DNA of 64,000 nt from Triticum aestivum (lineage: Eukaryota > Streptophyta > Magnoliopsida > Poales > Poaceae): NCBI RefSeq assembly GCF_018294505.1, contig NC_057811.1, positions 24,652,025 to 24,716,024 on the forward strand. Direction: 5' to 3'. The translations under genes were made by a program, and so were the position numbers. Shown here piece after piece: positions 46,841-58,112 of this stretch (its first letter is position 1; each line of letters begins with the position of its first letter). A model generated the notes under the pieces. The model did no database searches, was not told the DNA's origin, and was given only the letters and a program-made list of their open reading frames with translations.

Positions 46841-48883
46841 GAACTCTTGCTCACCGGACACTTCGTCCTCGTCGTGATCATCGTCTTCTTGTTTCTTGTC
46901 ACGGCCCTGGGCGGGCCTCTCTTGCTGGTTGTCCTTGCCGCGGCGGCCTCCTTGGCCACCACGCTTCTTACCGGATCCCTTGGCACCATCCAGGTCCTTC
47001 TCCTTGTCCCGCCTCTCGTACTCATCTTTTTGCTTCTCAGCAAGCAGCTCGACTTGTCGGCAGTTCTGGAGGTCGCGGCCCTTGGTGCGGTGGATCTTGC
47101 AATATTGCTTGCCGGAGCTTCCTGGCTTGTCGGTAGCTACCAAGGCCCGGCAGGCGGTGCACCCGGCAATCTCCTTGCTGGGGGCATCTGCCTTGACCTT
47201 CTTGGCAGCGCCGGTGTCGTCAGATCCTTCAACGGCAAGCACGACCTTGCCTTTGCGTTTCCTGTTGCGACGCCGGCCCTTCTTCGTCAGGGTGGGGGCG
47301 TCTTCATCGGTAGAGTCGGTTTCCGCACCGGCGCCTCGCCGGGTTACTTCCTTCCCTCGTCAGCCCGGGCGCACCTATCGGCCAGAAGTAGAGCTCGGCC
47401 ACATCCTTAACCTTGGTCATCGCCAGCTCTTCGCGCATCTTGCGGTTGCGCACGTTCTGGTGGAACGTGCTGATCACAGCGGCGGGATGAACGTTGGGGA
47501 TGTTGTACTGCACCCGGTTGAATCTCTGGATGAACTTGCGCAGGGTTTCCCCTTCCTTCTGGGGAATGATATGCAGATCACTGGCCTAGCCATGAGCTTG
47601 GTGGCCTCCTGTGAAGGCGCCAACGAACTCATGGCACAGATCCGACCAAGAAAAAATGGAATCCGGCGGCAAGTGCATCAACCAGGACATAACATTGGGC
47701 TTCAGTGCCAGCGGGAAATAGTTGGCAAGCACCTTGTCGTCGCGAACTCCAGCAGCCTGCATCGCGATGGTGTAAATGTTGAGGAACTCGGACGAATGGG
47801 TATTGCCAGTGTACTTCTCGCCGACGTCGGGATTGAACGTGCGGTGGGACGGCCACTGGAACTGCCGCAGCTCACGGGTGAAGGCCGGGTAGCCCACCTC
47901 GTAAGGTAGGCCGCCGGAGCCCCCCGGTGCTGGGTGGTCCATAGCGGGTCCCACCCACTTGTCCGACTGGTGGCGTGTATCGCGCCGGCGCGCGATGGTG
48001 GTCCGAGCATCTTCGTGAGCTCGTTCTCGAAGAACTTGGCGCTGGTCGCGGTGGGTCCGCGGGTCGGACGACACTATAGAGATGTTATCACAAGCGTCGT
48101 CACGACGGGCAGACACCCGCGGCGGCTGGCGAGGAGGAGGAGAGTGCACCGTGGCCGCAGCTCCCCCGGTCCTCCCAGCGCTAGCACGTGGTGGCTCGGT
48201 GGAGCGCCGACCTGAGGGCCCCGCTGGTCATGGATCGTCTTTGTTGGCGACGGCGACGAGGCTCCGGATGGTGGCCCTCCACTCGTCGAGCTTCTCTGCG
48301 ACAGGAGGGAAGTCGAGGAGCAGCTGCGCGCGCGGCAAAGCTCTGCTGGCGTGGGCGGCGGCGACAGCTGCGTGGATCGCGGCGCGCTTCGACTTCTAAC
48401 TATGTTAGAAGGAGCTCCGTTACGACCCAGCGGCTGCGTGCCATTTTCGCCAGCGCTTCGGCGGGCATGCTGAACCCCTTCATCCCGCAGATGATGCACA
48501 TGGCTCTTCCCAGGGCGATGCCCAGGGTCACTAGCGTGGTGGCGCTGCTCGGCGCGCACACCATGGGAAGAGCGTGCAGTGGTCGCCGGCGTGGGCGTCT
48601 TGGAGGTCACTGCGCCGCCCGGAGGTGGCACAATGACACCCCTGGAGGGCCCCGCGCCGCCTGCGGGGGGCCCAGCTCCGTCTTTGGATCTGGCGACGTG
48701 CGGCCGGTCATCTGGGGCGCGAACGACGCCGCTCGCCAGGCTCTGACTGCCAGGGCGATGCTGGTGTTCGCGGACCGCGGCCCGGGTCCTGTCCGCGACC
48801 GATCCACTGCTCGTGCGCACCGGCACGGGCCGTTCGGCTCCCAATGAGCCGATCGCCGTGGCCGTCTTCTTCTTGGGAGCCAT
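46841..48883 (-). pseudogene. Gypsy copy B gag
   Basis: ATG at 48883-48881 (MAPKKKTATAIGSLGAERP), 74 nt from the LTR. The Retrotrans_gag-like domain (PAFTRELRQFQWPSHRTF, WLMHLPPDSIFSWSDLCHEF) is in another frame, as in copy A, so a frameshift predates the copies or the N-terminal frame differs in this family. A TAG at about 47586-47588 replaces the Gln codon of HGQASD in copy A. A frame loss near 47390 follows. The zinc-knuckle-like YCKIHRTKGRDLQNC has Arg where copy A has His. Confidence 0.82.
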
Positions 48884-48933
48884 GGCGACGAAGAACCGCT
48901 AGGCTTACTACTAGACCAGATTCTCACAATTGC

Positions 48934-48953
48934 GCCCCCTACCTGGCGCGCCA
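48934..48953 (-). other. Primer binding site of Gypsy copy B
   Basis: Minus-strand TGGCGCGCCAGGTAGGGGGC, four bases from the 5' LTR end. It would pair with a tRNA ending ACCTGGCGCGCCA; the tRNA is not identified. Confidence 0.65.
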
Positions 48954-48957
48954 AAGA

Positions 48958-50164
48958 TGTCGGTGTGGAACGACACCTATGGGATCACAAGAATCCCTAC
49001 TACGGTTGCCGGGGCGCGGAGTTGCGAGAAGAGCAGGGCTAGTAGACAGCACAAGGATCGTTTACCCAGGTTCAGGCTGAGAGGATGCGTAAAACCCTAG
49101 TCCTGCTTTGGTGGGTGTATTTCAGAGAGTTCTTGAGCTCTCGAACTAGCTGTGGTGAGTGCGTGGTTCGAAAGAGCCGAATCCTTCTCCAGTATGCCAT
49201 GGGCCTCCTTTTATAGTGGGAAGGGGCTGCCACAGTGGCACACAGAAGGTGGAAAGGCGTACAGTGCCCTGAGCTTATCGTGCGTATGAAAGGACAAGCC
49301 GCCTTTAATGCGTAGCTTAGGTGTCCCCCTGCTTTATCGGGGACGGGGGGCGAGGCCCGTCCCATCCGTCGCCGCTCCTCCTCACTTTGACACGCGCCTT
49401 AGCCAGCGATGCGTGTGGCACCATGTAGGCAGGCAGGCAGCTGAGGTGGCGCGGTTTTGGAGCCTTCACGAAGATCTGCATGCCGCCACGCAGGCGCTCG
49501 ATGAGTTGGCCTGGGGGCTGCATGTTGCCACACGGGTGCCCACCCAGCTGGTTGGGCTGGCAGCTACATGTGAACGGCGGTGGAAGCTTGGTTGGCGTGG
49601 GCCTGGCGGTGGCCTCGATGGCGTCCTTGGCGAGGGCCTTGTCGGGTGGCCTGGCAAGGGTCTTGCCGTGTGGCCCGGCAAGGGTCTTGCCATGGCGCGC
49701 TGTCGTCCCCGACAAGGGCCTTGCCGGGGGTCTGGTGGCCTTCCTCGGCAAGGATCTTGCCGAGGATCGTCGTCTTCTAATCCTCATCTGATCTTGAATA
49801 TGTCTTCACAAAGATCTGCATGCCACTACAGAGGTGCCTTCCCGAGCCCTGGCCCCACGTGGATGATGGCGTTGGGGACCGTGGGCTCAAGGGTGGCTCG
49901 CTCTGTTGGTGTGGGGCGAGCTGCCCCGGCAAGGGTCTTGCCGGGGCTGCTGAGGCTGCCCCAGCAAGGGTCTTCCCGGGGGAACCTGCTTCGTCCCTCT
50001 GCTCCTTGTGGTCTCGGCCTTGGTGTTGCTCTGATTATCTTGGGCTTCGGTCTTACCTTGGCTCACCTCCCCTGTTCTACTTGGTGCGACCGTGGGCGCG
50101 GCTCCGACTGCCCGTGCACAGGTAAAGGGGTACAAAAGCATGCCCCTCTTTTTGTACACCGACA
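48958..50164 (-). repeat. 5' LTR of Gypsy copy B
   Basis: 1207 bp, TGTCGGTGT to ACACCGACA, with palindromic GGCAAGGGTCTTGCC-type units at about 49630-49770 and 49925-49980. The TATA-like CTATAAAAGG is on the minus strand at 49216-49207. It is followed by GTATT (50165-50169), the target duplication. Confidence 0.93.
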
Positions 50165-52922
50165 GTATTGATAAAGAATATGCTTCCAAAGGACAACGAA
50201 TTGCCCGAGAGTACGTACGAAGCAAAGAAGGTTGTCTACCCTCTAGGGTTAGAGGTGTAGAAGATACATGCATGCCCTAATGACTGCATCCTCTACCGCG
50301 GTTAGTACGAGGATTTGAACGCGTGCCCGGTATGCGGTGCATTGCGCTATAAGATCAGTCGCGATGACCCTGGTGATGTCGAGGGCGAGCGCCCCAGGAA
50401 AAAGATTCCTGCCAAGGTGATGTGGTATGCTCCTATAATACCACGGTTGAAACGTTTCTTCCAAAACAAAGAGCATGCCAAGGCGATGCGATGGCACAGA
50501 GAAGACCGTAAGAAAGATGGAAAGTTGAGAGTACCCGCTGACGGGTCGCGGTGGAGAAAAATCAAGAGAAAGTACATGGAGGAGTTTGCGGGTGACGCAA
50601 GGAACGTATGGTTTGGTCTAAGCGCAGATGGCATTAATCCTTTTGGGGAGCAGAGCAGCAACCATAGCACATGGCCTTTGACTCTATGTATGCATAACCT
50701 TCCTCCTTGGCTGTGCGTGAAGCGAAAGTTCATTATGATGCAAGTGCTCATCCAAGGCCCTAAGCAACCCGGCAACGACATTGATGTGTACCTAAGGCCA
50801 TTAGTTGAAGAACTCTTACAGCTATGGAATGGAACAGGTGTACGTGCGCGGGTTTAGCACAAACAGGAAGAATTTGACCTAAAGGCGTTGCTGTTCGTGA
50901 CCATCAATGATTGGCCTGCTCTCAGTAACCTTTCAGGACAGACAAAAAAGGGATACCACGCATGCACGCACTGTTTGGATGATACCGATAGTATATATTT
51001 GGATAATTGTAGGAAGAATTTGTACCTGGAACATCGTCGATTTCTTCCGAGCAGGCATCCCGTAAGAAAGAAAGGCAAGCATTTCAAAGGTGAGGTGGAT
51101 CACCGGACGAAGCCTCGCCACCGTACTGGTGCTGATGTACATGATATGGTCAAGGATTTGAAGGTAGTCTTTGGAAAGGGTCCTGGCGGACAACCTGTTC
51201 CGAATGACGCTGACGGACGCGCACCCATGTGGAAGAAGAAATCTATATTTTGGGACCTGCCCTATTGGAAAGACCTAGAGGTCCGCTCCGCAATCGACGT
51301 GATGCACGTGACGAAGAATCTTTGTGTGACCCTGCTTGGCTTCTTGGGCGTGTATGGGAAGACAAAAGATACACCCGAGGCACGGGAGGACCAGCAACGT
51401 ATGCACGGAAAAGACGGCATACATCAGGGTCATGCCAGCTACGCTCTTACCAAAGAAGAGAAGGAAATCTTCTTTGAATGCCTGCTCAGTATGAAGGTAC
51501 CATCTAGCTTCTCATCGCATATAAAGGGAATAATAAATATGGCAGAGAAAAGTTCCAGAACCTAAAGTCTCATGACTGCCACGTGATTAGGACGCAACTG
51601 CTTCCGGTTGCATTGAGAGGGCTTCTACCGGAAAACGTTCGATTAGCCATTGTGAAGCTATGTGCATTCCTCAATGCAATCTCTCAGAAGGTAATCGATC
51701 TAGAAATCATACCAAGGTTAGAGAATGATTTGGTGCAATGTCTTGTCAGTTTCAATTTGGTGTTCCCACCACCCTTCTTCAACATCATGACGCACGTCCT
51801 ACTTCACCTATGCGAAGAGATTAACGTTTGGGTCCTGTATTTCTGCAAAATATGTTCCCCTTTGAGAGGTTCATGGGAGTCTTAAAGAAATATGTTCATA
51901 ACCGTGCTAGGCCAGAAGGAAGCATCTCCAAGGGCCATGAAAATGAGGAGGTCATTGAGTTTTGTATTGACTTTATTCCTGGCCTTAAGCCGATTGGTGT
52001 TCCTGAATCGCGGCATAAGGGCAGACTGGATGGAAAAGGCACGCTAGGAGGGGATCAAATAATATTTATGGACGGGCATTCTCTCACTCAAGCACACTAC
52101 AAAGTTCTACAGCATTCCGCCTTGGTGGCTCCGTATATGGACGAACACAAGAATTTTCTATGCTCCAAACACCCGGAGCAGTCTGACGACTGGATTACAC
52201 GTGAACAAACGGGGACTTTCGCCGGCTGGTTGCAGACACGTACCATGCATGACGCTGCTATTGAAGATGACATGTACTTGTTGTCCCAGTTACCATCTTC
52301 GAATATAATGACTTTCAAAGGGTACAAGATAAATGGGAATACATTTGACACGATTGCCCAAGATAAGAAGAGCACCAACCAAAACAGTGGTGTCCGCTTT
52401 GATGCGGCAACCAAGACGGGAAAGGAAACATATTATGGTTACATAGAGGACATATGGGAACTTGACTATGGATGTGGTTTGAAGGTCCCTTTGTTTTGGT
52501 GCAAATGGGTCAATATGACATGAGGCGGGGTAACGGAAGACCCGCAGTACGGAATGACAACAGTGCATCTCAACAATCTTGCGTATGCAGACGAACCATT
52601 CGTCCTAGCCAATGATATGGCGCAGGTTTTCTATGTGAAGGGCATGTCTACCAAGCCAAGAAAAACAAAAGATAAGGAAGCGCATGCATCATACGATGAG
52701 CCAAAGCGCCACATAGTTCTTTCAGGGAAAAGAAACATCATGGGAGTGGATGACAAGACAGACATGTCAGAACATTATGAAAAGTTCGATGAAATTGCTC
52801 CATTCACAGTGAATATTGACCCGAGCATCCAGTTAAATGATGAAGATTGTCCATGGTTACGGTGCAAAGGGACACATGCAAAGAAAAAGTTTCACACCCA
52901 AATATCCCACTCTGGGATGTGA
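50165..52922 (+). pseudogene. CACTA copy B transposase (TNP2 type), catalytic and C-terminal parts
   Basis: It continues from 38799 after the Gypsy: NACPVCGALRYKISRDD, WFGLSADGINPFG, LFVTINDWPALSNLSGQ, IDVMHVTKNLC, a DUF4218-like block (FERFMGVLKKYVHNRARPEG), a DUF4216-like block (FKGYKINGNTFDTIAQDKK, WELDYGCGLKVPLFW), ending HSGM at 52922. Stops at 50258-50260, 50855-50857 and 52521-52523 are shared with copy A; 50303-50305 is private. Frame changes lie near 51553 and 51828. Shared stops show that the common parent already lacked a working transposase, apart from being interrupted by the Gypsy. Confidence 0.9.
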
Positions 52923-54182
52923 TCGGCTTCACTGTCATCACTTCCTTCTCTAGTGAGTTTCCGGACTTATATATCTTGAAAGTCCCGCTTCGAACAAACC
53001 GGAGGGAATCTTTGTAATAGTTAGGGTACTTATGTGTTTTGGCATTTGAAACGCGAAGAAATTTTATATGTGCAAACAAATTCTTTCATGCATTTACTGG
53101 TTTTTTTCAGCTAAATGACCCTGAAATTGAAAAACACTTCAAATGAACTCTGAAATGGTTGAAAGTTGGCACGGTATCATCATTTCACCCACATATAGCA
53201 TGTGCAAAAAAGTTGAGATGGTTACGGCAAAAAATGGATGCACTTCGTGTACAAAATGGACAATCTCTTTCGAAGTATCAAGGTTTCAGACGAAAACTCA
53301 TCTGTTACAAAGGCATTTTTTTTTACATATTACAACACCAGACATTTTGTCCGTTCAGTATGCACCATTCAAAGCCGCGTCATCAATTTTCAACCCTTTG
53401 TGACTTCATTTGCTATTTTTCATGCATTTACTAGTTTTTTCACCTAAATGACCCTGAAATTGAAAAACACTTCAAATGAACTCTGAAAAGGTTGAAAGTT
53501 GGCATGGTATCATAATTTCACCCACATAGCATGTGCAAAAAAGTAGAGAGGGTTACGGCAAAAACTGGATGCACTTCGTGTACAAAATGGACAATCTCTT
53601 TCGAAATATCAGGGTTTCGGACGAAAACTCATCTGTTACAAAGGCATTTCATTTTTTAAATAACCTAAGTATTACCAAATTGAATATAATGATAAAATAC
53701 ACTAATATTAAACATAACAAAAAGAATCACTGAAATATCTATTTTTAAAATTAAGTTATTCATAAACTAGTGATTCACACAAATTTCAAATAATTCAAAT
53801 TTAAACTATTCAAATTTGAAAACTACTGGCACTAACAGAAAGTTTGTAATTTTTTGAACCTAAAGAAAAAATATTCACAAATAAATTCTAAATACAGCAA
53901 AAAACAACTCAGAAATAAATAAAAGAAAATAAATAAAGCAGAAAAGAAGAAAAAAAGAAAATAAATAAATAAAAAAGCCTGCCTACTGGGCCACAGCGGC
54001 CTGCATACGACTAGAAACCCATCCTCTAGTTGGGCCAGGATGCAGGCCCAATAGGCCCACAGGGCAGAGCAGTAGAGTTAGGCCCAGAAGCCTGCTATAG
54101 ACAGGAGTTCAACACCTCTCCCGCGCCGGGGCTTTTAAACAGGTGCGGCCGCTCTTCGCTAGGTGAGGTGGGACTAAACTTC
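52923..54182 (+). repeat. Non-coding CACTA segment with direct repeats, copy B
   Basis: Counterpart of 20937-22180: two blocks of about 210 bp at 53111-53327 and 53443-53652, then AT-rich sequence and a GGCCCA-rich patch. After GTGGGACTAAACTTC (about 54182) it continues into DNA that copy A has lost. Confidence 0.7.
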
Positions 54183-54425
54183 CGCACCACACCTGCGTCA
54201 GCGCACCCCCTTTAGTACCGGGTCGCGGCTCCAATCGGTACTAAAGGGGGGTCTTTAGTACCGGTTGGAGCCACCACTCGGTACTAAAGGGGTGCCCTTC
54301 CCGCCGCTCCGCCTGGCCAAAACAGGCCTTTAGTATCGGTTGGTGGCTACCACCGGTACTAAAGGTGCCTTCTATATATACAACACTTCGAAAAAATTCA
54401 GTTTCTCATCTCCCACTTCTCCTCT
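54183..54425 (+). repeat. Internal TTTAGTACCGG hairpin block ahead of the sequence gap
   Basis: Three inverted pairs of TTTAGTACCGG and CGGTACTAAAGG, like the ends of this CACTA family, followed by TTCTATATATAC (54371-54382, TATA-like) and the start of a CT-rich leader. This could be the end of another CACTA or MITE-like element inserted here, or an internal promoter of the CACTA. It is cut by the gap. Confidence 0.55.
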
Positions 54426-55203
54426 NNNNNNNNNNNNNNNNNNNNNNNNNNNNNNNNNNNNNNNNNNNNNNNNNNNNNNNNNNNNNNNNNNNNNNNNNNN
54501 NNNNNNNNNNNNNNNNNNNNNNNNNNNNNNNNNNNNNNNNNNNNNNNNNNNNNNNNNNNNNNNNNNNNNNNNNNNNNNNNNNNNNNNNNNNNNNNNNNNN
54601 NNNNNNNNNNNNNNNNNNNNNNNNNNNNNNNNNNNNNNNNNNNNNNNNNNNNNNNNNNNNNNNNNNNNNNNNNNNNNNNNNNNNNNNNNNNNNNNNNNNN
54701 NNNNNNNNNNNNNNNNNNNNNNNNNNNNNNNNNNNNNNNNNNNNNNNNNNNNNNNNNNNNNNNNNNNNNNNNNNNNNNNNNNNNNNNNNNNNNNNNNNNN
54801 NNNNNNNNNNNNNNNNNNNNNNNNNNNNNNNNNNNNNNNNNNNNNNNNNNNNNNNNNNNNNNNNNNNNNNNNNNNNNNNNNNNNNNNNNNNNNNNNNNNN
54901 NNNNNNNNNNNNNNNNNNNNNNNNNNNNNNNNNNNNNNNNNNNNNNNNNNNNNNNNNNNNNNNNNNNNNNNNNNNNNNNNNNNNNNNNNNNNNNNNNNNN
55001 NNNNNNNNNNNNNNNNNNNNNNNNNNNNNNNNNNNNNNNNNNNNNNNNNNNNNNNNNNNNNNNNNNNNNNNNNNNNNNNNNNNNNNNNNNNNNNNNNNNN
55101 NNNNNNNNNNNNNNNNNNNNNNNNNNNNNNNNNNNNNNNNNNNNNNNNNNNNNNNNNNNNNNNNNNNNNNNNNNNNNNNNNNNNNNNNNNNNNNNNNNNN
55201 NNN
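54426..55203. other. Sequence gap (778 N)
   Basis: Unknown bases. Open frames crossing it are artefacts. The true length may differ. Confidence 0.99.
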
Positions 55204-56002
55204 GTCCCCGTCGTCGTCGTCTCGCCGCCGCCCCATACGACGCCGCCCCGTCGCCGTCGCCGCCCCCATCGCCTCGCCGCGCCCCAGCCCGTCATCCCTC
55301 TATAAGAACCCCAGCCGCCATGCATATGGCCAGCCGGCCGCCCCCAAGCCCGGCCGCGCACGCACACACACACACACACACTTAGATGTGATTTTATGTT
55401 TTTAGTTTTTAGTTTTTAGTTTTTTCTGTTTTTCTGTTTTGTATACAAAGGTTTTAGATGAATTAATTAATTAGATTAGATTAATGTCAAATGTCAAAGG
55501 TTTTAGATGAATTAATTAATTAGATTAATGTCAAATGTTAGATGAAATTAGCTAGATATATTAATGTTAGATGAATTGTTTTTTATACTAGTTCGATGAA
55601 TTAGATATATTAATTAATGTTAGATGAATTAGTTTTTTATACTTTTGTCAAAATGTTAGATGAATTAGCTAGCTAGATATATATAAGAAATCACAATCCA
55701 ATCATTTAAAAAATGTTATGTTTGCATATAGTATTTGTTCTCGACGATGCCCGGCCCGCATCCTCGCCGTCGACCCGTTCGCGACGATGTCCTGCTTCAG
55801 AGGACCCATGTCCGGGACTGGGCTCCGCCGGGCTGGCACTAGGAGGTGCTACCTTCAGGGGCTCGCCGCTTGGTGAGGAACTCGGCCCCGGGTCCCGTCG
55901 TCGACCCTGACCTCCTTTGGTGGCGTTCGCGTGGGCACTTTCGGTGCGCAGGGAGCCGGCCCTGCCGGAGGTGGTGCGTCGCCGTGTCAGGGAGGAGGAC
56001 GA
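55204..56002. other. Unrecognised segment after the gap
   Basis: 55204-55350 is GC-rich with CGTCGTCGTC and CGCCGCC runs, possibly the end of a coding exon or leader. A CACA microsatellite is at about 55362-55380. 55440-55680 is an AT-rich tandem array built on TTTTAGATGAATTAATTAAT. 55735-55995 is GC-rich again with open frames on both strands that I do not recognise. Copy A lacks all of this. Confidence 0.4.
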
Positions 56003-57869
56003 TGATACGTCTCCGTCGTATCTACGTTTCCAAACACTTTTGCCCTTGTTTTGGACTCTAACTTGCATGATTTGAATGGAACTAACCCGGCCTGACGCTG
56101 TTTTCAGCAGAATTGCCATGGTGTTATTTATGTGCAGAAACAAAGGTTCTCGGAATGACCTGAAACTTCACGGAGATTATTTTTGGAAAATATAAAAAAT
56201 ACTGGCGAAAGAATCAAGGCCAGGGGGCCCACACCCTTTCCACGAGGGTGGGGGGCGCGCCTGGCCCCTGGGCGCGCCCCCTGACTCGTGGGCCCCCTGG
56301 AGCTCCACCGACCTCAACTCCAACTCTATATATTCATGTTCGGGGAGAAAAAAATCAGAGAGAAAGATTCATCGCGTTTTACGATACAGAGCCGCCGCCA
56401 AGCCCTAAACTCTCTCGGGAGGGCTGATCTGGAGTCCGTTCGGGGCTCCGGAGAGGGGAATCCGTGGCCATCGTCATCATCAACCATCCTCCATCACCAA
56501 TTTCTTGATGCTCACCGCCGTGCGTGAGTAATTCCATCGTAGGCTTGCTGGAGGGTGATGGGTTGGATGAGATTTATCATGTAATCGAGTTAGTTTTGTT
56601 AGGGTTTGGTCCCTAGTATCCACTATGTTCTGAGATTGATGTTGCTATGACTTTGCTATGCTTAATGCTTGTCACTAGGGCCCGAGTGCCATGATTTCAG
56701 ATCTGAACCTATTATGTTTTCATGAATACATGTGAGTTCTTGATCCTATCTTGCAAGTCTATAGTCACCTACTATGTGTTATGATCCGGCAACCCCGAAG
56801 TGACAATAATCGGGACCACTCTCGGTGATAACCGTAGTTTGAGGAGTTCATGTATTCACTATGTGTTAATGCTTTGGTTCGGTACTCTATTAAAAGGTGG
56901 CCTTAATATCCCTTAGTTTCCGCTAGGACCCCGCTGCCACGGGAGGGTAGGACAAAAGATGTCATGCAAGTTCTTTTCCATAAGCACGTATGACTATATC
57001 CGGAATACATGCCTACATTACATTGATGAATTGGAGCTAGTTCTGTGTCACCCTATGTTATGATTGTTACATGATGAACCGCATCCGGCATAATTCTCCA
57101 TCACCGATCCAATGCCTATGAGCTTTTCACATATTGTTCTTCGCTTATTTACTTTTCCGTTGCTACTGTTACAATTACTACAAAACCCAAAAGTATTACT
57201 TTTGCTATCGTTACCGTTACTATCATACTACTTTGCTACTAAATACTTTGCTGCAGATACTAAGTTATCCAGGTGTGGTTGAATTGACAACTCAGCTGCT
57301 AATACTTGAGAATATTCTTTGGCTCCCCTTGTGTCGAATCAATAAATTTGGGTTGAATACTCTACCCTAAAAAATCGTTGCGATCCCCTATACTTGTGGG
57401 TTATCAAGACTATTTTCTGGCGCCGTTGCCGGGGAGCATAGCTCTATTCTTTGAGTTACTTGGGATTTATATCTGCTGGTCACTATGAAGAACTTGAAAG
57501 ACGAGAAAACAAAAATTTATCCCTCAACTACGAGGGGAGGTAAGGAACTGCCGTCTAGCTCTGCACTTGATTCACCTTCTTTTTTGAGTAAGCTTGCGAC
57601 ACCTAAACCTGCTTCTGCTATTAATTCTGATATGTCGCATGTTATTGATGATGCCACTTCTGCTATGCATGATACTTATGATGAAACTACTTCTATGCTT
57701 GATACTACTGTGCCACTTGGTGAATTTCTTGATGAACAACTTGCTAGGGCTAGAGAGAATGAAATTATTGAAACTGATAATATTGATGAAAGTGATGATG
57801 AAGATTCTCCCTCTAAATATGAATTGCCTGTTGTGCCTGAGGGCTATGTTATGGATGAAGAAACTGCTA
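56003..57869 (+). mobile_element. Truncated Athila-type fragment in CACTA copy B: complete LTR, primer site, start of gag
   Basis: The LTR runs 56003-57406 (1404 bp, TGATACGTCTCC to GGGTTATCA). The primer site TGGCGCCGTTGCCGGGGA is at 57418-57435. A gag-like frame starts at 57485 (MKNLKDEKTKIYPSTTRGG), acidic, merging into the tandem repeat at 57870. No further retroelement genes. It lies directly ahead of the Ulp1-like gene, with the same right junction as in copy A. Whether its LTR drives that gene cannot be seen from sequence. Confidence 0.78.
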
Positions 57870-58010
57870 GAGACGATGTATTCGAGATTATATATATTAT
57901 TCGAGATGATGTATTCGAGATTATATATATTATTCGAGACGATGTATCCGAGATTATATATTATTCGAGACGATGTATTCGAGATTATATATTATTTGAG
58001 ACGATGCATA
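57870..58010 (+). repeat. Tandem repeat, 31-33 bp unit, copy B
   Basis: Same array as 24041-24180: GAGACGATGTATTCGAGATT plus AT-rich tail, about 4.5 units, with two 33-bp and then 31-bp units. Confidence 0.85.
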
Positions 58011-58112
58011 TTATGTACTATGATTCAGTTTTTCCTTATTGATTGCATGCATGCATTGTAATTTGAATACTAAATTGTTTTATATTTCTTCTGGATTAGT
58101 TAAATAAAAGCT

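Larger units (their letters stand above)
38800..50164 (-). mobile_element. Complete Gypsy (Tat-like) retrotransposon, copy B
   Basis: 11,365 bp with LTRs at 38800-39947 and 48958-50164 and a perfect target duplication GTATT (38795-38799, 50165-50169). Minus-strand order is LTR, primer site, gag, protease, RT, RNase H, second RNase H, integrase, a 2.5-kb spacer, LTR. The spacer carries an ORF on the opposite strand. These are features of the Tat group, in which antisense ORFs between integrase and 3' LTR have been described (for example in maize Grande). It sits inside CACTA transposase at exactly the site used in copy A. Coding regions have several stops and frameshifts. Confidence 0.93.

Noticed and set aside
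54340..55405. Long open frames across 54426-55203 on both strands
   Set aside because: They consist mainly of the N run.
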